Assembly: GCA_942491145.1 (NCBI GenBank)
Contig: CALOBC010000006.1
Location: 1 to 64,000 of the forward strand
Source: CAXQUZ01 sp942491145
Lineage (GTDB): Bacteria > Myxococcota_A > UBA796 > UBA2385
Direction of reading: 5' to 3'
Length of the DNA: 64,000 bases
The translations under genes and the position numbers were made by a program. Below, one piece after another: positions 30,998-39,583 of the stretch (the first letter of the stretch is position 1; the number at the start of each line of letters is the position of its first letter). Below the pieces are notes generated by a model, which saw nothing but the letters and a program-made list of their open reading frames with translations, searched no databases and had not been told where the DNA came from.

Positions 30998-31107
30998 GGA
31001 CCGCGAGGCTCGCTGTGTTGGCCTTTGTGTTGGCCTTTGTGTTGGTGGTGCTCAGCGGGTCGATGCTGCGCTTCTTGTGGGTCGCTTACCAACATGGAGG
31101 CCTGTGA
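30994..31107 (+). CDS. 37-residue single-pass membrane peptide
   Basis: Thirty-seven codons from ATG 30994, overlapping both the previous stop and the next start (ATGA and TGATG). MRTARLAVLAFVLAFVLVVL is one membrane helix with a positive N-terminus, then SGSMLRFLWVAYQHGGL. Its tight coupling inside the operon argues that it is real. Such peptides often assist or anchor a membrane complex; here the NapC-like protein is the obvious partner. Confidence 0.7.
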   Translation: MRTARLAVLAFVLAFVLVVLSGSMLRFLWVAYQHGGL

Positions 31108-31781
31108 TGCCGGCTGTCTCGCGCAAAGCGCAGCTCATGGCGGCACTGCGGGAGACCGCCCGCTTTCTGTGGGCACGCCCGGCCCACCTCGCGGGGGTGT
31201 TGGCGGCGGGGTTGTTCGGCGGGGCACTGGGTGTGCCGGTGGCCGACGACACGTTCTCGTATCTGTGGCGAGACGACCGCTTCTGCAACGACTGTCATGT
31301 GCATGACTACGCCAATGAGGCCTATGACCGCTCGGTCCACGCGGGGCTGACCACGTGCCACGACTGCCACTCGGTGCCGTTGCGACACTATCCCCGCAAC
31401 CTGTGGGTGACGGTGTTCGACCCGCCTCAAGGCCCCGAAGACATCCCCGTGCCCCACGTGGAGGATGGGCTGTGTCTGGCGTGCCATGCGGTGGGTGGAG
31501 ACGGACACACCGTGACGGGGCCCATGCTCGACAGCCTGCGCGCCACCGTCGTCAAGATTGACGAGAGTGCTCTACACCAGAGTCATCTGGCGGAGACCCT
31601 GCCCGATGGCCAGCCCGTGACCTGCATGAGCTGCCACGGGGCAGACCACAACCGTGCCCATCGCTTTCGGACGGGCACGGCGACATGCACGGGGTGCCAC
31701 GAGGACACCCAGCCCGAGGGCCATGACAGCTCGCCACTGCCCTGTCGTGAGTGTCACTTCACGGACTTTGCCGGCCGCTGA
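31107..31781 (+). CDS. NapC/NirT-like membrane-anchored hexahaem cytochrome (quinol oxidase)
   Basis: A 224-residue protein. An N-terminal membrane helix (HLAGVLAAGLFGGALGVPVA) follows a cytoplasmic basic segment. Six haem sites: CNDCH, CHDCH, CLACH, CMSCH, CTGCH, CRECH. The 'FCNDCHVHDYANEAYDRSVH' and 'LTTCHDCHSVPLRHYPRNLW' pair is typical of NapC/NrfH proteins, which take electrons from the quinol pool and hand them to periplasmic cytochromes. It is the last gene of the operon and its likely point of entry (or exit) of electrons at the inner membrane. Confidence 0.82.
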   Translation: MPAVSRKAQLMAALRETARFLWARPAHLAGVLAAGLFGGALGVPVADDTFSYLWRDDRFCNDCHVHDYANEAYDRSVHAGLTTCHDCHSVPLRHYPRNLWVTVFDPPQGPEDIPVPHVEDGLCLACHAVGGDGHTVTGPMLDSLRATVVKIDESALHQSHLAETLPDGQPVTCMSCHGADHNRAHRFRTGTATCTGCHEDTQPEGHDSSPLPCRECHFTDFAGR

Positions 31782-31783
31782 GC

Positions 31784-31802
31784 GGGCCCCCCGGTGGGGC
31801 CC
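31784..31802. terminator. Hairpin between convergent cytochrome genes
   Basis: GGGCCCC (31784-31790), CCGGT loop and GGGGCCC (31796-31802) form a perfect seven-pair stem between the NapC-like gene stop (31781) and the stop of the decahaem gene on the other strand (31811). It is probably a shared bidirectional terminator; no T run is present. Confidence 0.65.
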
Positions 31803-31810
31803 CAGCGGGG

Positions 31811-34213
31811 TCAGGGAGTGGGGCGGATGAAGCCGGAGATGGCACCGCTTCCGCCGAGGTCCTCCGTGCTGTCAATGAGCAGCTGGGCGACGTAGTCGAA
31901 GTTGTGGGCCCACGCGCCCCGGTCCTTGGTCGCGAGCTGGTAGTTGAAGGCGGCCTTCATCAGCGCGGGGGTCCAAGCCGAGAAGCGGGTGGACTCGGTG
32001 CTGTCGCAGGTGCCGCCGCTGCCGTTGCTGTCGACAAACCAGTAGGGGTAGTTTGTGGACGAGTAGCAGATGGCGGAACCGGCGCCCGATGTCGCGGCAT
32101 GCATCTCGGAGAGCAAGGCGGCGCGCATGGTGTCCAGCTCGTCGGCCAGGGGGTCCGTGTTCACGCCATTGCCGTCGTGGTCGGCAGCGTGGCGGTTGCG
32201 GATGTCCCCGAGGTCAGTGGCCGTGGTGTGGCACACCACGCAGTAGTCGAAGTTGTCTTCGGGTGCGAAGCTGTGGTTCGTGTTCAGCGCGTCGTGGCAG
32301 TCGATGCAGTCGCTGCCGCCGGAGTGGGTGGTCCACGCCGCGGCGTAGGTCTTGCCGTCGTACTCGTAGCCGACCTTCGCGGTGGTGCCGGCGACCACAG
32401 CGCCAGCGGGGGCGTAGTGGACGTTCAGGAAGCGGTAGCTGCCGCTTGCAATGGCCGCGTCGACCGATGCTTTGGCCTCTCGCCCGCTGTGGCAGGTGGC
32501 GCACAGGTTGGACGGGCTGGCCGGGTCGCTGAGCGTGATGCCGCTGGGGTAGGTCACCTCGTCGACGGGGTTGAGGGTCCAGCCGGGGATGGCGTCGTGG
32601 CAGGTCTCGCACTCGAGGCCGTTGTCGGCTTCGATGTTGCCGCTGCTCACGCCATAGTCGAGGTAGAAGTTCAGCCCTTCTGCGCCGCCGTGGCAGCGGG
32701 AACAGGAGGCGGACACAGCCTCATCCTCGTCCCAGTGGCGGGCCGCTTCGCCGGCACCATTGAAGTGGCCGGGGTCGTTGCGGTCCAGCGCGGTCAGGTC
32801 GGCGGGGGCAGACACCACGCCGTTGACATCCTGCAAGGAGTCGTGCAGCAACTGGATGATATACTTGGCATTGTGGGCGTAGGCGCCGGGGTCCTTGGTG
32901 GCCATCTGGTAGTTGTAGGTGGCCCGCATGAGCCGGGGGGTCCAGCTGGCCCAGCCGTTGTCGCCGACCGCTTCTGTGTCGCTGCACGTGCCGTCGCTGT
33001 TGGTGTCCTGGAACCAGTACGGGTAGGCCGCTTCTTGGTAGCAGATGGCGCCGAGACCCTGGTCGACCGTCAGCGCCTGAATGCCGGTGAGCAGCGTGGT
33101 CCGAAGCCCCCGGACTTCGTGGTAGATGCCTTCGGTGATGTTGCCGTCGCCGTCGTAGTCTTGACCCGCGGAAGCCATCATGCGGATGCCCCGCAGGTCT
33201 TCGGTGGTGGACACCCCGGTGTGGCACGAGCCGCACGTGTCGACCTCAACCTCGAGGCTGTGGGGGTTGTGGCACTCGACGCACTCGTTGTGCGAGTCGA
33301 CATGGCGGAAGCGCCAGTCGTAGGTCTGGTCTTCGTACTGGTAGCCACCACCGACCTGGCCCGCGAGAACGGTCGCGGCTGCGGGATAGTAGTGGATGTT
33401 CTCGAAGGAGAGGTCGGGGCTGATCGTGTCGGGTGTGTCGGCGACGCCTGCGGCTTCGATGTCGGCCTGCACACTGGCCCCGGACGAGCGGCCCTGGTGG
33501 CAGGTCATGCAGCGGGCCTGGGGGCCGAGGTCGTCGACTTCGACGCCCGAAGAGAAGGTGACGGAGGACAGGTCATCTGCCGCGGAGTTGTGGCAGGCGA
33601 CGCAGTCGATGACGGTGTCGGTGCTGTGGTCACTCTCGACGGATCCGGCGGCTGTGCCATCGGCGCCGATGAAGTCGAGGAAGCCGTCTTTGCTGTGGCA
33701 CTGGGCGCACCGTGAAGACACCACACCGTCCTCGTCCCAGTGACGGAACGCCTCGGCGTTGGGGTCGGCATGGGCAGACCCGAGCCACTCGTCGTAGTGG
33801 GGCACCTCGGCGGACACAACGATGCCGAGGTCGCCGGACACCGCGCTGGTGGTGCCCGTGGCGGTGATGGTGGCCGTGCCGTCGTGCAGTGCGGTGACGA
33901 GACCTGTGGTGTCGACCGTGGCGATGGTCTCGTCGGAGCTGAGCCACGTGTAGGTGGCGTCTTCGGCGTTGCGGGTGACCGCGGTGAGGGCCGCCGTCTC
34001 GCCGGGGGCCAGGGCGAACTCGCCGGTCAGCAACACGACGACATCCGCGTCGGCATCGGCGTCGGCATCGGCATCGGCATCGGCATCGGTGTCGGCATCC
34101 GCATCGGTGTCCGCGTCGGACTCGATGGGCGCGGCTGAGTCGGCCTTGTCGCCGGAGCAGGACGCCGCTGGTGCGGCCGCGAGCATCAGCGCAAAGATGT
34201 GGTGGTTCCGCAT
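31811..34213 (-). CDS. Decahaem lipoprotein with Asp-Ala repeat and duplicated haem module
   Basis: An 800-residue protein from ATG 34213 (an ATG at 34222 is possible, but its ribosome site would be too close). The lipobox is LMLAAAPAASC. An acidic Asp-Ala/Asp-Thr repeat of about 30 residues (near residues 35-60) is a stalk. A BIG2-type Ig-like domain (FALAPGETAALTAVTRN, DGTATITATGTTS) follows. The rest is two similar halves of about 300 residues, each with five CxxCH sites (CAQCH, CVACH, CMTCH, CVECH, CGSCH; CSRCH, CETCH, CATCH, CIDCH, CVVCH), a PYWF motif and a C-terminal 'SWTPxLMxAxxNYQxATKD' helix. The terminal haem cytochrome at the surface is its likely role. Confidence 0.85.
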   Translation of the reverse strand: MRNHHIFALMLAAAPAASCSGDKADSAAPIESDADTDADADTDADADADADADADADVVVLLTGEFALAPGETAALTAVTRNAEDATYTWLSSDETIATVDTTGLVTALHDGTATITATGTTSAVSGDLGIVVSAEVPHYDEWLGSAHADPNAEAFRHWDEDGVVSSRCAQCHSKDGFLDFIGADGTAAGSVESDHSTDTVIDCVACHNSAADDLSSVTFSSGVEVDDLGPQARCMTCHQGRSSGASVQADIEAAGVADTPDTISPDLSFENIHYYPAAATVLAGQVGGGYQYEDQTYDWRFRHVDSHNECVECHNPHSLEVEVDTCGSCHTGVSTTEDLRGIRMMASAGQDYDGDGNITEGIYHEVRGLRTTLLTGIQALTVDQGLGAICYQEAAYPYWFQDTNSDGTCSDTEAVGDNGWASWTPRLMRATYNYQMATKDPGAYAHNAKYIIQLLHDSLQDVNGVVSAPADLTALDRNDPGHFNGAGEAARHWDEDEAVSASCSRCHGGAEGLNFYLDYGVSSGNIEADNGLECETCHDAIPGWTLNPVDEVTYPSGITLSDPASPSNLCATCHSGREAKASVDAAIASGSYRFLNVHYAPAGAVVAGTTAKVGYEYDGKTYAAAWTTHSGGSDCIDCHDALNTNHSFAPEDNFDYCVVCHTTATDLGDIRNRHAADHDGNGVNTDPLADELDTMRAALLSEMHAATSGAGSAICYSSTNYPYWFVDSNGSGGTCDSTESTRFSAWTPALMKAAFNYQLATKDRGAWAHNFDYVAQLLIDSTEDLGGSGAISGFIRPTP

Positions 34214-34222
34214 GGCGGTCAT

Positions 34223-34592
34223 CTCCCCGAGGTGGTCGGCGCCAAAGTAGGCGACGCGTCCCCTGGGGGGAGTGAATCCTGTCCAGATGCTGAGCCCGCT
34301 CACGTGTCTTGGTCGGTCCTTGGAGAGTGCAGGGTGGATGTGTGTCTTGTTGGCGCACCCGGGCACGCGGGTTGCACTGGTGGCGATGGGTGTCTCCGCA
34401 GTCCGTGCTCGGACATGTGCGCAGCTTGTGGCGGGTTGATGTCGGGTGTCGTGGGCTGCCGTCCCCAGCTTCGGCCGCCGTGTCGGCAGAGGATGGGCGG
34501 GGTGTGGACCACGTCGCTCGCCAAGGTGGGGTCGAGGGGCTTATCGACGGCGGGTGCACCGCGGGCACGCCCCGCACCGCTGGAGGTCCCCC
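34223..34592. other. Intergenic region between the decahaem gene and a membrane-protein gene
   Basis: These 370 bases separate divergently transcribed genes (starts at 34213 on minus and 34593 on plus). Short frames here look like noise. No strong -10/-35 pair is seen. It must hold both promoters; the GGAGG ribosome site of the plus-strand gene lies at its right end (34582-34586). Confidence 0.4.
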
Positions 34593-34988
34593 ATGGCGTC
34601 GCTCCTCAACCCCGATCCGCGAGCAACCCGGCGCTCCAAGCTGCGCTGGTACCTGGGTCTGGTGGGCCTGCTGGGCAGCTTCGCCCTGGCCGTCGAGCTG
34701 ACCTCCAGCGACGTTGCCCTGCCGTGGTTGTTGTGGGGTGGGGCCGGGGTGCCGGTGATGGTCGCGTACCTGCTCAGTGCGCTGGCCTTTGAGAGGGTGC
34801 TCCACCAAGGCAAGCTGCTGTTCATTGTGTTGGGCGGTGCCGCCGTGTGGTGGCTGGCCCTGGCCGGCTTGGTCTTCTGGACCGGCGGCCGCGGTGAGCT
34901 CATCCCCGTTCTGCTCTTCGGGCTCGTTCCTTGTCTGGGCGCCATGATGCGGCTGCAGGACGTGCGGGCCGACTTGGGCATTGAATAG
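34593..34988 (+). CDS. Small polytopic membrane protein
   Basis: A 131-residue protein from ATG 34593 with GGAGG five bases upstream. Four hydrophobic helices are seen (WYLGLVGLLGSFALAVELTS; LPWLLWGGAGVPVMVAYLLS; LLFIVLGGAAVWWLALAGLV; LIPVLLFGLVPCLGAMMRLQ), with a cytoplasmic Arg-rich N-terminus. No family is recognised. It stops 10 bases before the stop of the convergent ligase/polymerase gene. Confidence 0.65.
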   Translation: MASLLNPDPRATRRSKLRWYLGLVGLLGSFALAVELTSSDVALPWLLWGGAGVPVMVAYLLSALAFERVLHQGKLLFIVLGGAAVWWLALAGLVFWTGGRGELIPVLLFGLVPCLGAMMRLQDVRADLGIE

Positions 34989-34997
34989 CGGGCCCGC

Positions 34998-36512
34998 TCA
35001 GCGCGTGGGGGGCGTCTTGACGTCGTTCTTCCAAGGCAGCCGCAGCGCAAACCGTGCGCCGGACAACAGTCCTTCGCGCTCCAGCTGCATGTACTCGCCG
35101 AATGTGAGGCCGGCCGTGCCCCACAACACCCACGACTGGGTGATGCGGTTGATGAACGCATTGCTCAACACATTGGCCGCGGTTGCCGCACACACCAACG
35201 CAAAGCTGAACGCGCCGAACTGGCGACTGAACTTGTCGGGGGACTTGCGCCAGACCTCAAAGCTGGTCCACGCCACCATCGCTTGCATCGTCAGGTACGA
35301 CACCGTCGCGATGGGACCGAGCTGAAACGTCATCGTCAGGTAGTCGCTGTGGGTGTCGATGAACCCACCCTTGGCCGGCGCGAGGGGATTGAAGGCTTCC
35401 CGGGTCAGCAAGAAGTGGTTGCCAATGCCCACGCCCAGTATGATGTCGGAGATGGGCCGCGACATGTAGCTGCCGATGGCGGCACCCCAGATCCGAAAGC
35501 GACCGCTGCCAATCTTGGCTTGGTCCATGATGGCATCGTTGGGGAAGATGACCGCGAGGATGTCTTTGAAGCGGTCCTGCATCGACGGCGTGAACGACAC
35601 AAACACCGCGGTGGCGATGGCGCCCGCGACGAGGATCCGGCGGCGCCCCGTCAGCCACAGCAAGACCGATGTGAAGATGCCCAGCGCCACGATTCCCGTG
35701 CGCACATAGGTGAAGTAGAGGCACAACGCTGCGGCCCCCGCGTACCCCACAAAGAACACCCTCGTGCGCCGGTTGCTCGCCACCAGGGTCCACCAGCCGG
35801 CCAGCGCCGCGATGATGACCATGCTGAGCGCGTGGGGATGCAAGTTCATGTACCCCCCCATCAGCCGGTAGTAGCCCTGGAGGAAGAACTTGTATTGTTG
35901 GCCCCGGGCGAGCTGGTACAAGCTGATGGCCACGGGAATGGCGCACACTGCGGTCATCGCGTAGATGAAGCGCCGCCGGTCCTCCCGTGTCTTCATCAAG
36001 CCCGACACCGCAAACATGATGATGAACGGGCTGAGGTAGCGGGCAAAGATCTCGGCGCCGGTGCGAAGCTCGATGTTGCGCGCCCCGCCGATGACCAGCA
36101 CCATGCTGTAGATGATGAAGGGGATCAGGGCGGGGTGGCGCTCGACCCGCTTGAAGTGCAGCAGCACCAGCCCGGCGGACAGCACGGTGGCCGAGCCGGT
36201 GTAGAGCTCCATCAGGTTGAGGCCGGCAATGCTGCCCGGGATCCACCACATCAGATCCATCAAGATGCGGATCATGAAGAAGGTCGCGACCATCAGCCCC
36301 GGGCGCGCCAGGGTGAACAGGCTGCCGGCGATCCCGATGACAATGCCGAGCTGGGCAGCCACCGGCAGCGCGAGCACAGCCCAAGTCAGCGCCGCGAGCA
36401 ACCCCAGCGAGCCCACGAAGGTCCACGGCCAGTGGCCCGGATCTTGGGCGAGGCCCGCGTCTCCGAAGAGCTGTTCGCTGAGCACCGTTCGGGCGTCGGA
36501 ATGCCAGCTCAT
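34998..36512 (-). CDS. O-antigen ligase/polymerase (WaaL/Wzy) family membrane protein
   Basis: A 504-residue protein from ATG 36512 with about 12 hydrophobic helices. The large periplasmic loop with Arg and His has the signature SGRFRIWGAAIGSYMSRPIS, 'GVGIGNHFLL' and 'FIDTHSDYLTMTFQLG' (THSDY/L is the O-antigen-ligase-domain motif). Members join O-antigen to lipid A core or polymerise exopolysaccharide. There is no other polysaccharide gene nearby, so its substrate cannot be assigned. Confidence 0.82.
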   Translation of the reverse strand: MSWHSDARTVLSEQLFGDAGLAQDPGHWPWTFVGSLGLLAALTWAVLALPVAAQLGIVIGIAGSLFTLARPGLMVATFFMIRILMDLMWWIPGSIAGLNLMELYTGSATVLSAGLVLLHFKRVERHPALIPFIIYSMVLVIGGARNIELRTGAEIFARYLSPFIIMFAVSGLMKTREDRRRFIYAMTAVCAIPVAISLYQLARGQQYKFFLQGYYRLMGGYMNLHPHALSMVIIAALAGWWTLVASNRRTRVFFVGYAGAAALCLYFTYVRTGIVALGIFTSVLLWLTGRRRILVAGAIATAVFVSFTPSMQDRFKDILAVIFPNDAIMDQAKIGSGRFRIWGAAIGSYMSRPISDIILGVGIGNHFLLTREAFNPLAPAKGGFIDTHSDYLTMTFQLGPIATVSYLTMQAMVAWTSFEVWRKSPDKFSRQFGAFSFALVCAATAANVLSNAFINRITQSWVLWGTAGLTFGEYMQLEREGLLSGARFALRLPWKNDVKTPPTR

Positions 36513-36715
36513 CGAACGCTCATCGGCACATGGGGGGCGAGGGTCGGGGCCCATCGGGAAGGTATGGCCGCCGAGGTGGGGGCGCAATTTCTGGACCCTG
36601 CGGTGCACGCCGTGGGCCATCGTGGCGCAGGTCAGCTCCGCGCAGAATTGACCGCCGCAGAACCGACGAGGGGCGTGGTTGTGCACTACGGTGGGACGCC
36701 TCCCTCCGAGTGCCC

Positions 36716-39520
36716 ATGAACCCCCGCCTGCTGCTTGTGTTGGCCCTCTGCGCGTGTGCAGAGCATCCCGGAAAGTCGGGTGGGGACGGCGCTTCTGGGC
36801 CCACCGACACGGCGCGGAATCCCGACTCGGGCGAGCTGCCGCTGGACTCCGGCGAGCCGTCCGAGCTGCCGGTCTATTGTCGCAGCCTCGACCCCGACTG
36901 GGCAGCGCTCTACACCGAGGACACCGACCGCGCACTCATGGAGATCATTGTCGAGCACGGTCTTCTCGGCGATCCGCGGCTGTTTGTGGACGACGACGGG
37001 GTGTGTCGCCGCCGGGACCTGCCCAGCATCGATGGGCCCCTGGCCCAGCTGGGTCGCGCGCTCTTCTTTTCGGTCGACCTGAGCGGCGATCGGGACGTGG
37101 CCTGTGCGAGCTGCCACCACCCGGCGCTGGGGGGCACCGACGCCGTGAGCTTGTCGCTGGGGCCCGGTGTGCCCGAGGACCGGCTGGGTGCCGACCGGGT
37201 GCGGGGCCTCGACGATCCAGGGCGCATCATGGCCGCCCGAAACACCCAGTCCGTGCTCAATGTGGCGTTCTGGGACCGTGCGCTGATGTGGGACGGTCGG
37301 GTGGAGGCGGTGGACCCCGAAGCGGGCTTTAACGGTGAGATCGGCGGCGTGGTCAGCCCTGAAGGCCACGGTGACGGGACCAACCTCCCCGGCGCCCAAG
37401 CCAGCCTGCCGGTGCTTGTCGCCCACGAGATGGCCAGCGACTGGGGTGCGGGCTTTGCGAGCGCGGCGGACCTCCACGGGGCGCTGGCGGACCGGCTCAT
37501 TGGAGATGCGGACTGGCGCGCCCGCTTCGCTGCGGTGTGTGCCGCGGATGTGCCCCCGCCGACGTGGGACGATGCGTGTGGCAGTGGAAGTCCCGAGGAC
37601 CTGGTCACCTGGCCCCATGTGACCGAGGCCATCGCCGCGTATGAGCGCAGCATGGTGTTTGTGGACACCCCCTGGTCGCGCTTTGTGCAAGGCGACCCCG
37701 ACGCCATCGGTCCCCTCGCCAAGACCGGGGCGCTGACCTTCTTTCGGCCCCTCGCGGAGGGCGGCCAACACTGCGTGGCCTGCCACAGCGGCGACTTCTT
37801 CACCGACGAGGGCTTCCACGCCATCGCGTCGCCTCAGATCGGCCCTGGAGATCCACTGGGCATCGGCACTGCGGGCCTGGACCTGGGGCGCGCCGAGGTC
37901 ACCGGCGACCCCGACGACTTCTATGCCTTTCGCACCCCCACACTGCTCAACCTCGCCAGCTCCGCGCCTTACTTTCATGCCGGTCCCGTCGCCAGCTTGG
38001 TCAAGGCCGTCCAGCACTACCGCAGCGTCACCGCCAGCTTGGACGAGTACTTTGGCGAGCCGGGGGTCGGTCGCATCATCCCGCCGGAGTGGTGTCGAAT
38101 GGAAGAGTTCGGCGCGATGCCGGACTGTGAACAACTCTACAGCATTGACGCAACCCATGGTGGGGACATCGAGGCCCACATCGACGTGGATGCGGCCGAG
38201 ATCGCGAGCTTCCGGGGCAACGCGTCCATCGTGCTGGAGGCCTTTCTCGACACATTGAACGACCCGCGTACCCTCGACCCCGAGGCGCTGTCGCCATGGA
38301 TTGAGCCGGACTCGCCCCTCACGGTGACCGAGACCAGCACCGAGTGGGCGGACTGGTGCGACCCGATGGTGGAGCGCCGGGTGGCGGACAACCTGCGCGT
38401 GAAGGGCCTGAGATGGACCATTCTGGAGCAGCTCTCTCCAGGCTCCACCGTCAACTCCTTGGCGCCCATGACCGACTTGTTCGGTGTGTCGTATTGGACC
38501 ATCTTTGGGGTTCGGTTCAACATCGCCACCAACCTGGACATGGACAGTGCGGTGGTGGGGGTGGCGGTGTTGGAGACCCTTGACGGTGCTCAGCGTGCTG
38601 CACTGGTCGATGCGTTTCTGGTGCTGAGGGCGAGTGGCGCTCGGGGGGCCATCTCCGACGCGCGCACCACCATCTTCGACGACATGGGGCGGGCCCGCCG
38701 GGGCGACATCCCGCTGAGTGAGGCCGACATCGAGGGGGCCATGGACCGCGCGGCGGCGGTGGAGTCCTTGGCGAGTCGGCGCATCGCCGAGGCCTACCGC
38801 ACCACCTTGGACTTGGCCGCTGCCTCCGACGAGCACAAGCGCCTGCTGCAGAACACATTGGCGGGGGAGCTCGACCACTTGCCCGAGGGTGTGTTTGACC
38901 CGCACGCCCCCTCCTTGACGTCGTCCACGGCAGTGTTGGACCAGCTCGCGGCCCTCGGCTTGACCCCCGACCAGGCCTTCTTCGAGTTTGTCACCGGCTA
39001 CGCAACATGGACGCTCGGGCCGACGTGTCGAGACGCCTTCATGCCGCGCCAAGAGCTGGGCAGCCGCCCCGCGAACTTTTATGCGTTTCACGCCTGGGCC
39101 GACCGCTTCTTCTTCGATCTGGACACGGGCATCCCGAGCCCGGCCCAGGTTCAGTCCGACCTCGCCGACCTTGTGCAAGCCGCCGAGGTGGTCGCCGGGA
39201 TTGATGACTTCGACGCCATCTTGGACGAGACCATCGCCCTGCAGCGGGCCTACCGAACCGCCCGGGCCAACACCGCGGCGCTGTTGGTGGATGGGGCCGA
39301 GCCCGAAGCGATCGACGCGGCATTCCTGAGTGTGGCGGCGGTGGAAGCCGAGCTGCTGCGGGTTGAGCTGCGCTACTATATTGCGCTGTGGAGCGGGCTC
39401 GACCCAGCGTCTCGAGACGCGCTGGCGGGCGTCATTCGGTGCATTGAAGACCCCGCAACTCAAGCGCTCCGGGGCAACGGTGGCTTTGACGCCAGCGGTG
39501 ATCCGAGCTGCATCCCGTAG
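36716..39520 (+). CDS. MauG/CcpA-type dihaem cytochrome c peroxidase with a large C-terminal extension
   Basis: A 934-residue lipoprotein from ATG 36716; lipobox LLLVLALCAC. After an acidic linker, the peroxidase core is visible: PLAQLGRALFFSVDLSGDRD with DVACASCHHPALGG (haem 1), MAARNTQSVLNVAFWDRALM (region with the peroxidase loop), then QHCVACHSGDFFTDEGFHAI (haem 2) and FYAFRTPTLLNLASSAPYFH. This core ends near residue 570; the remaining 360 residues are helical, without a known domain. Family members reduce H2O2 or oxidise protein side chains. Next to it is a penicillin-acylase lipoprotein. Confidence 0.82.
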   Translation: MNPRLLLVLALCACAEHPGKSGGDGASGPTDTARNPDSGELPLDSGEPSELPVYCRSLDPDWAALYTEDTDRALMEIIVEHGLLGDPRLFVDDDGVCRRRDLPSIDGPLAQLGRALFFSVDLSGDRDVACASCHHPALGGTDAVSLSLGPGVPEDRLGADRVRGLDDPGRIMAARNTQSVLNVAFWDRALMWDGRVEAVDPEAGFNGEIGGVVSPEGHGDGTNLPGAQASLPVLVAHEMASDWGAGFASAADLHGALADRLIGDADWRARFAAVCAADVPPPTWDDACGSGSPEDLVTWPHVTEAIAAYERSMVFVDTPWSRFVQGDPDAIGPLAKTGALTFFRPLAEGGQHCVACHSGDFFTDEGFHAIASPQIGPGDPLGIGTAGLDLGRAEVTGDPDDFYAFRTPTLLNLASSAPYFHAGPVASLVKAVQHYRSVTASLDEYFGEPGVGRIIPPEWCRMEEFGAMPDCEQLYSIDATHGGDIEAHIDVDAAEIASFRGNASIVLEAFLDTLNDPRTLDPEALSPWIEPDSPLTVTETSTEWADWCDPMVERRVADNLRVKGLRWTILEQLSPGSTVNSLAPMTDLFGVSYWTIFGVRFNIATNLDMDSAVVGVAVLETLDGAQRAALVDAFLVLRASGARGAISDARTTIFDDMGRARRGDIPLSEADIEGAMDRAAAVESLASRRIAEAYRTTLDLAAASDEHKRLLQNTLAGELDHLPEGVFDPHAPSLTSSTAVLDQLAALGLTPDQAFFEFVTGYATWTLGPTCRDAFMPRQELGSRPANFYAFHAWADRFFFDLDTGIPSPAQVQSDLADLVQAAEVVAGIDDFDAILDETIALQRAYRTARANTAALLVDGAEPEAIDAAFLSVAAVEAELLRVELRYYIALWSGLDPASRDALAGVIRCIEDPATQALRGNGGFDASGDPSCIP

Positions 39521-39583
39521 GCTTTTGGCCACATTCGTTCGCGACAGGCATGATGGACCTCGTCTGTGGTCTGGAGACCTGTG

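Noticed and set aside
31751..33715. A 654-codon plus-strand frame opposite the decahaem gene
   Set aside because: Val/Gly/Asp shadow of the cytochrome repeats; the minus strand has ten CxxCH sites and a lipobox.
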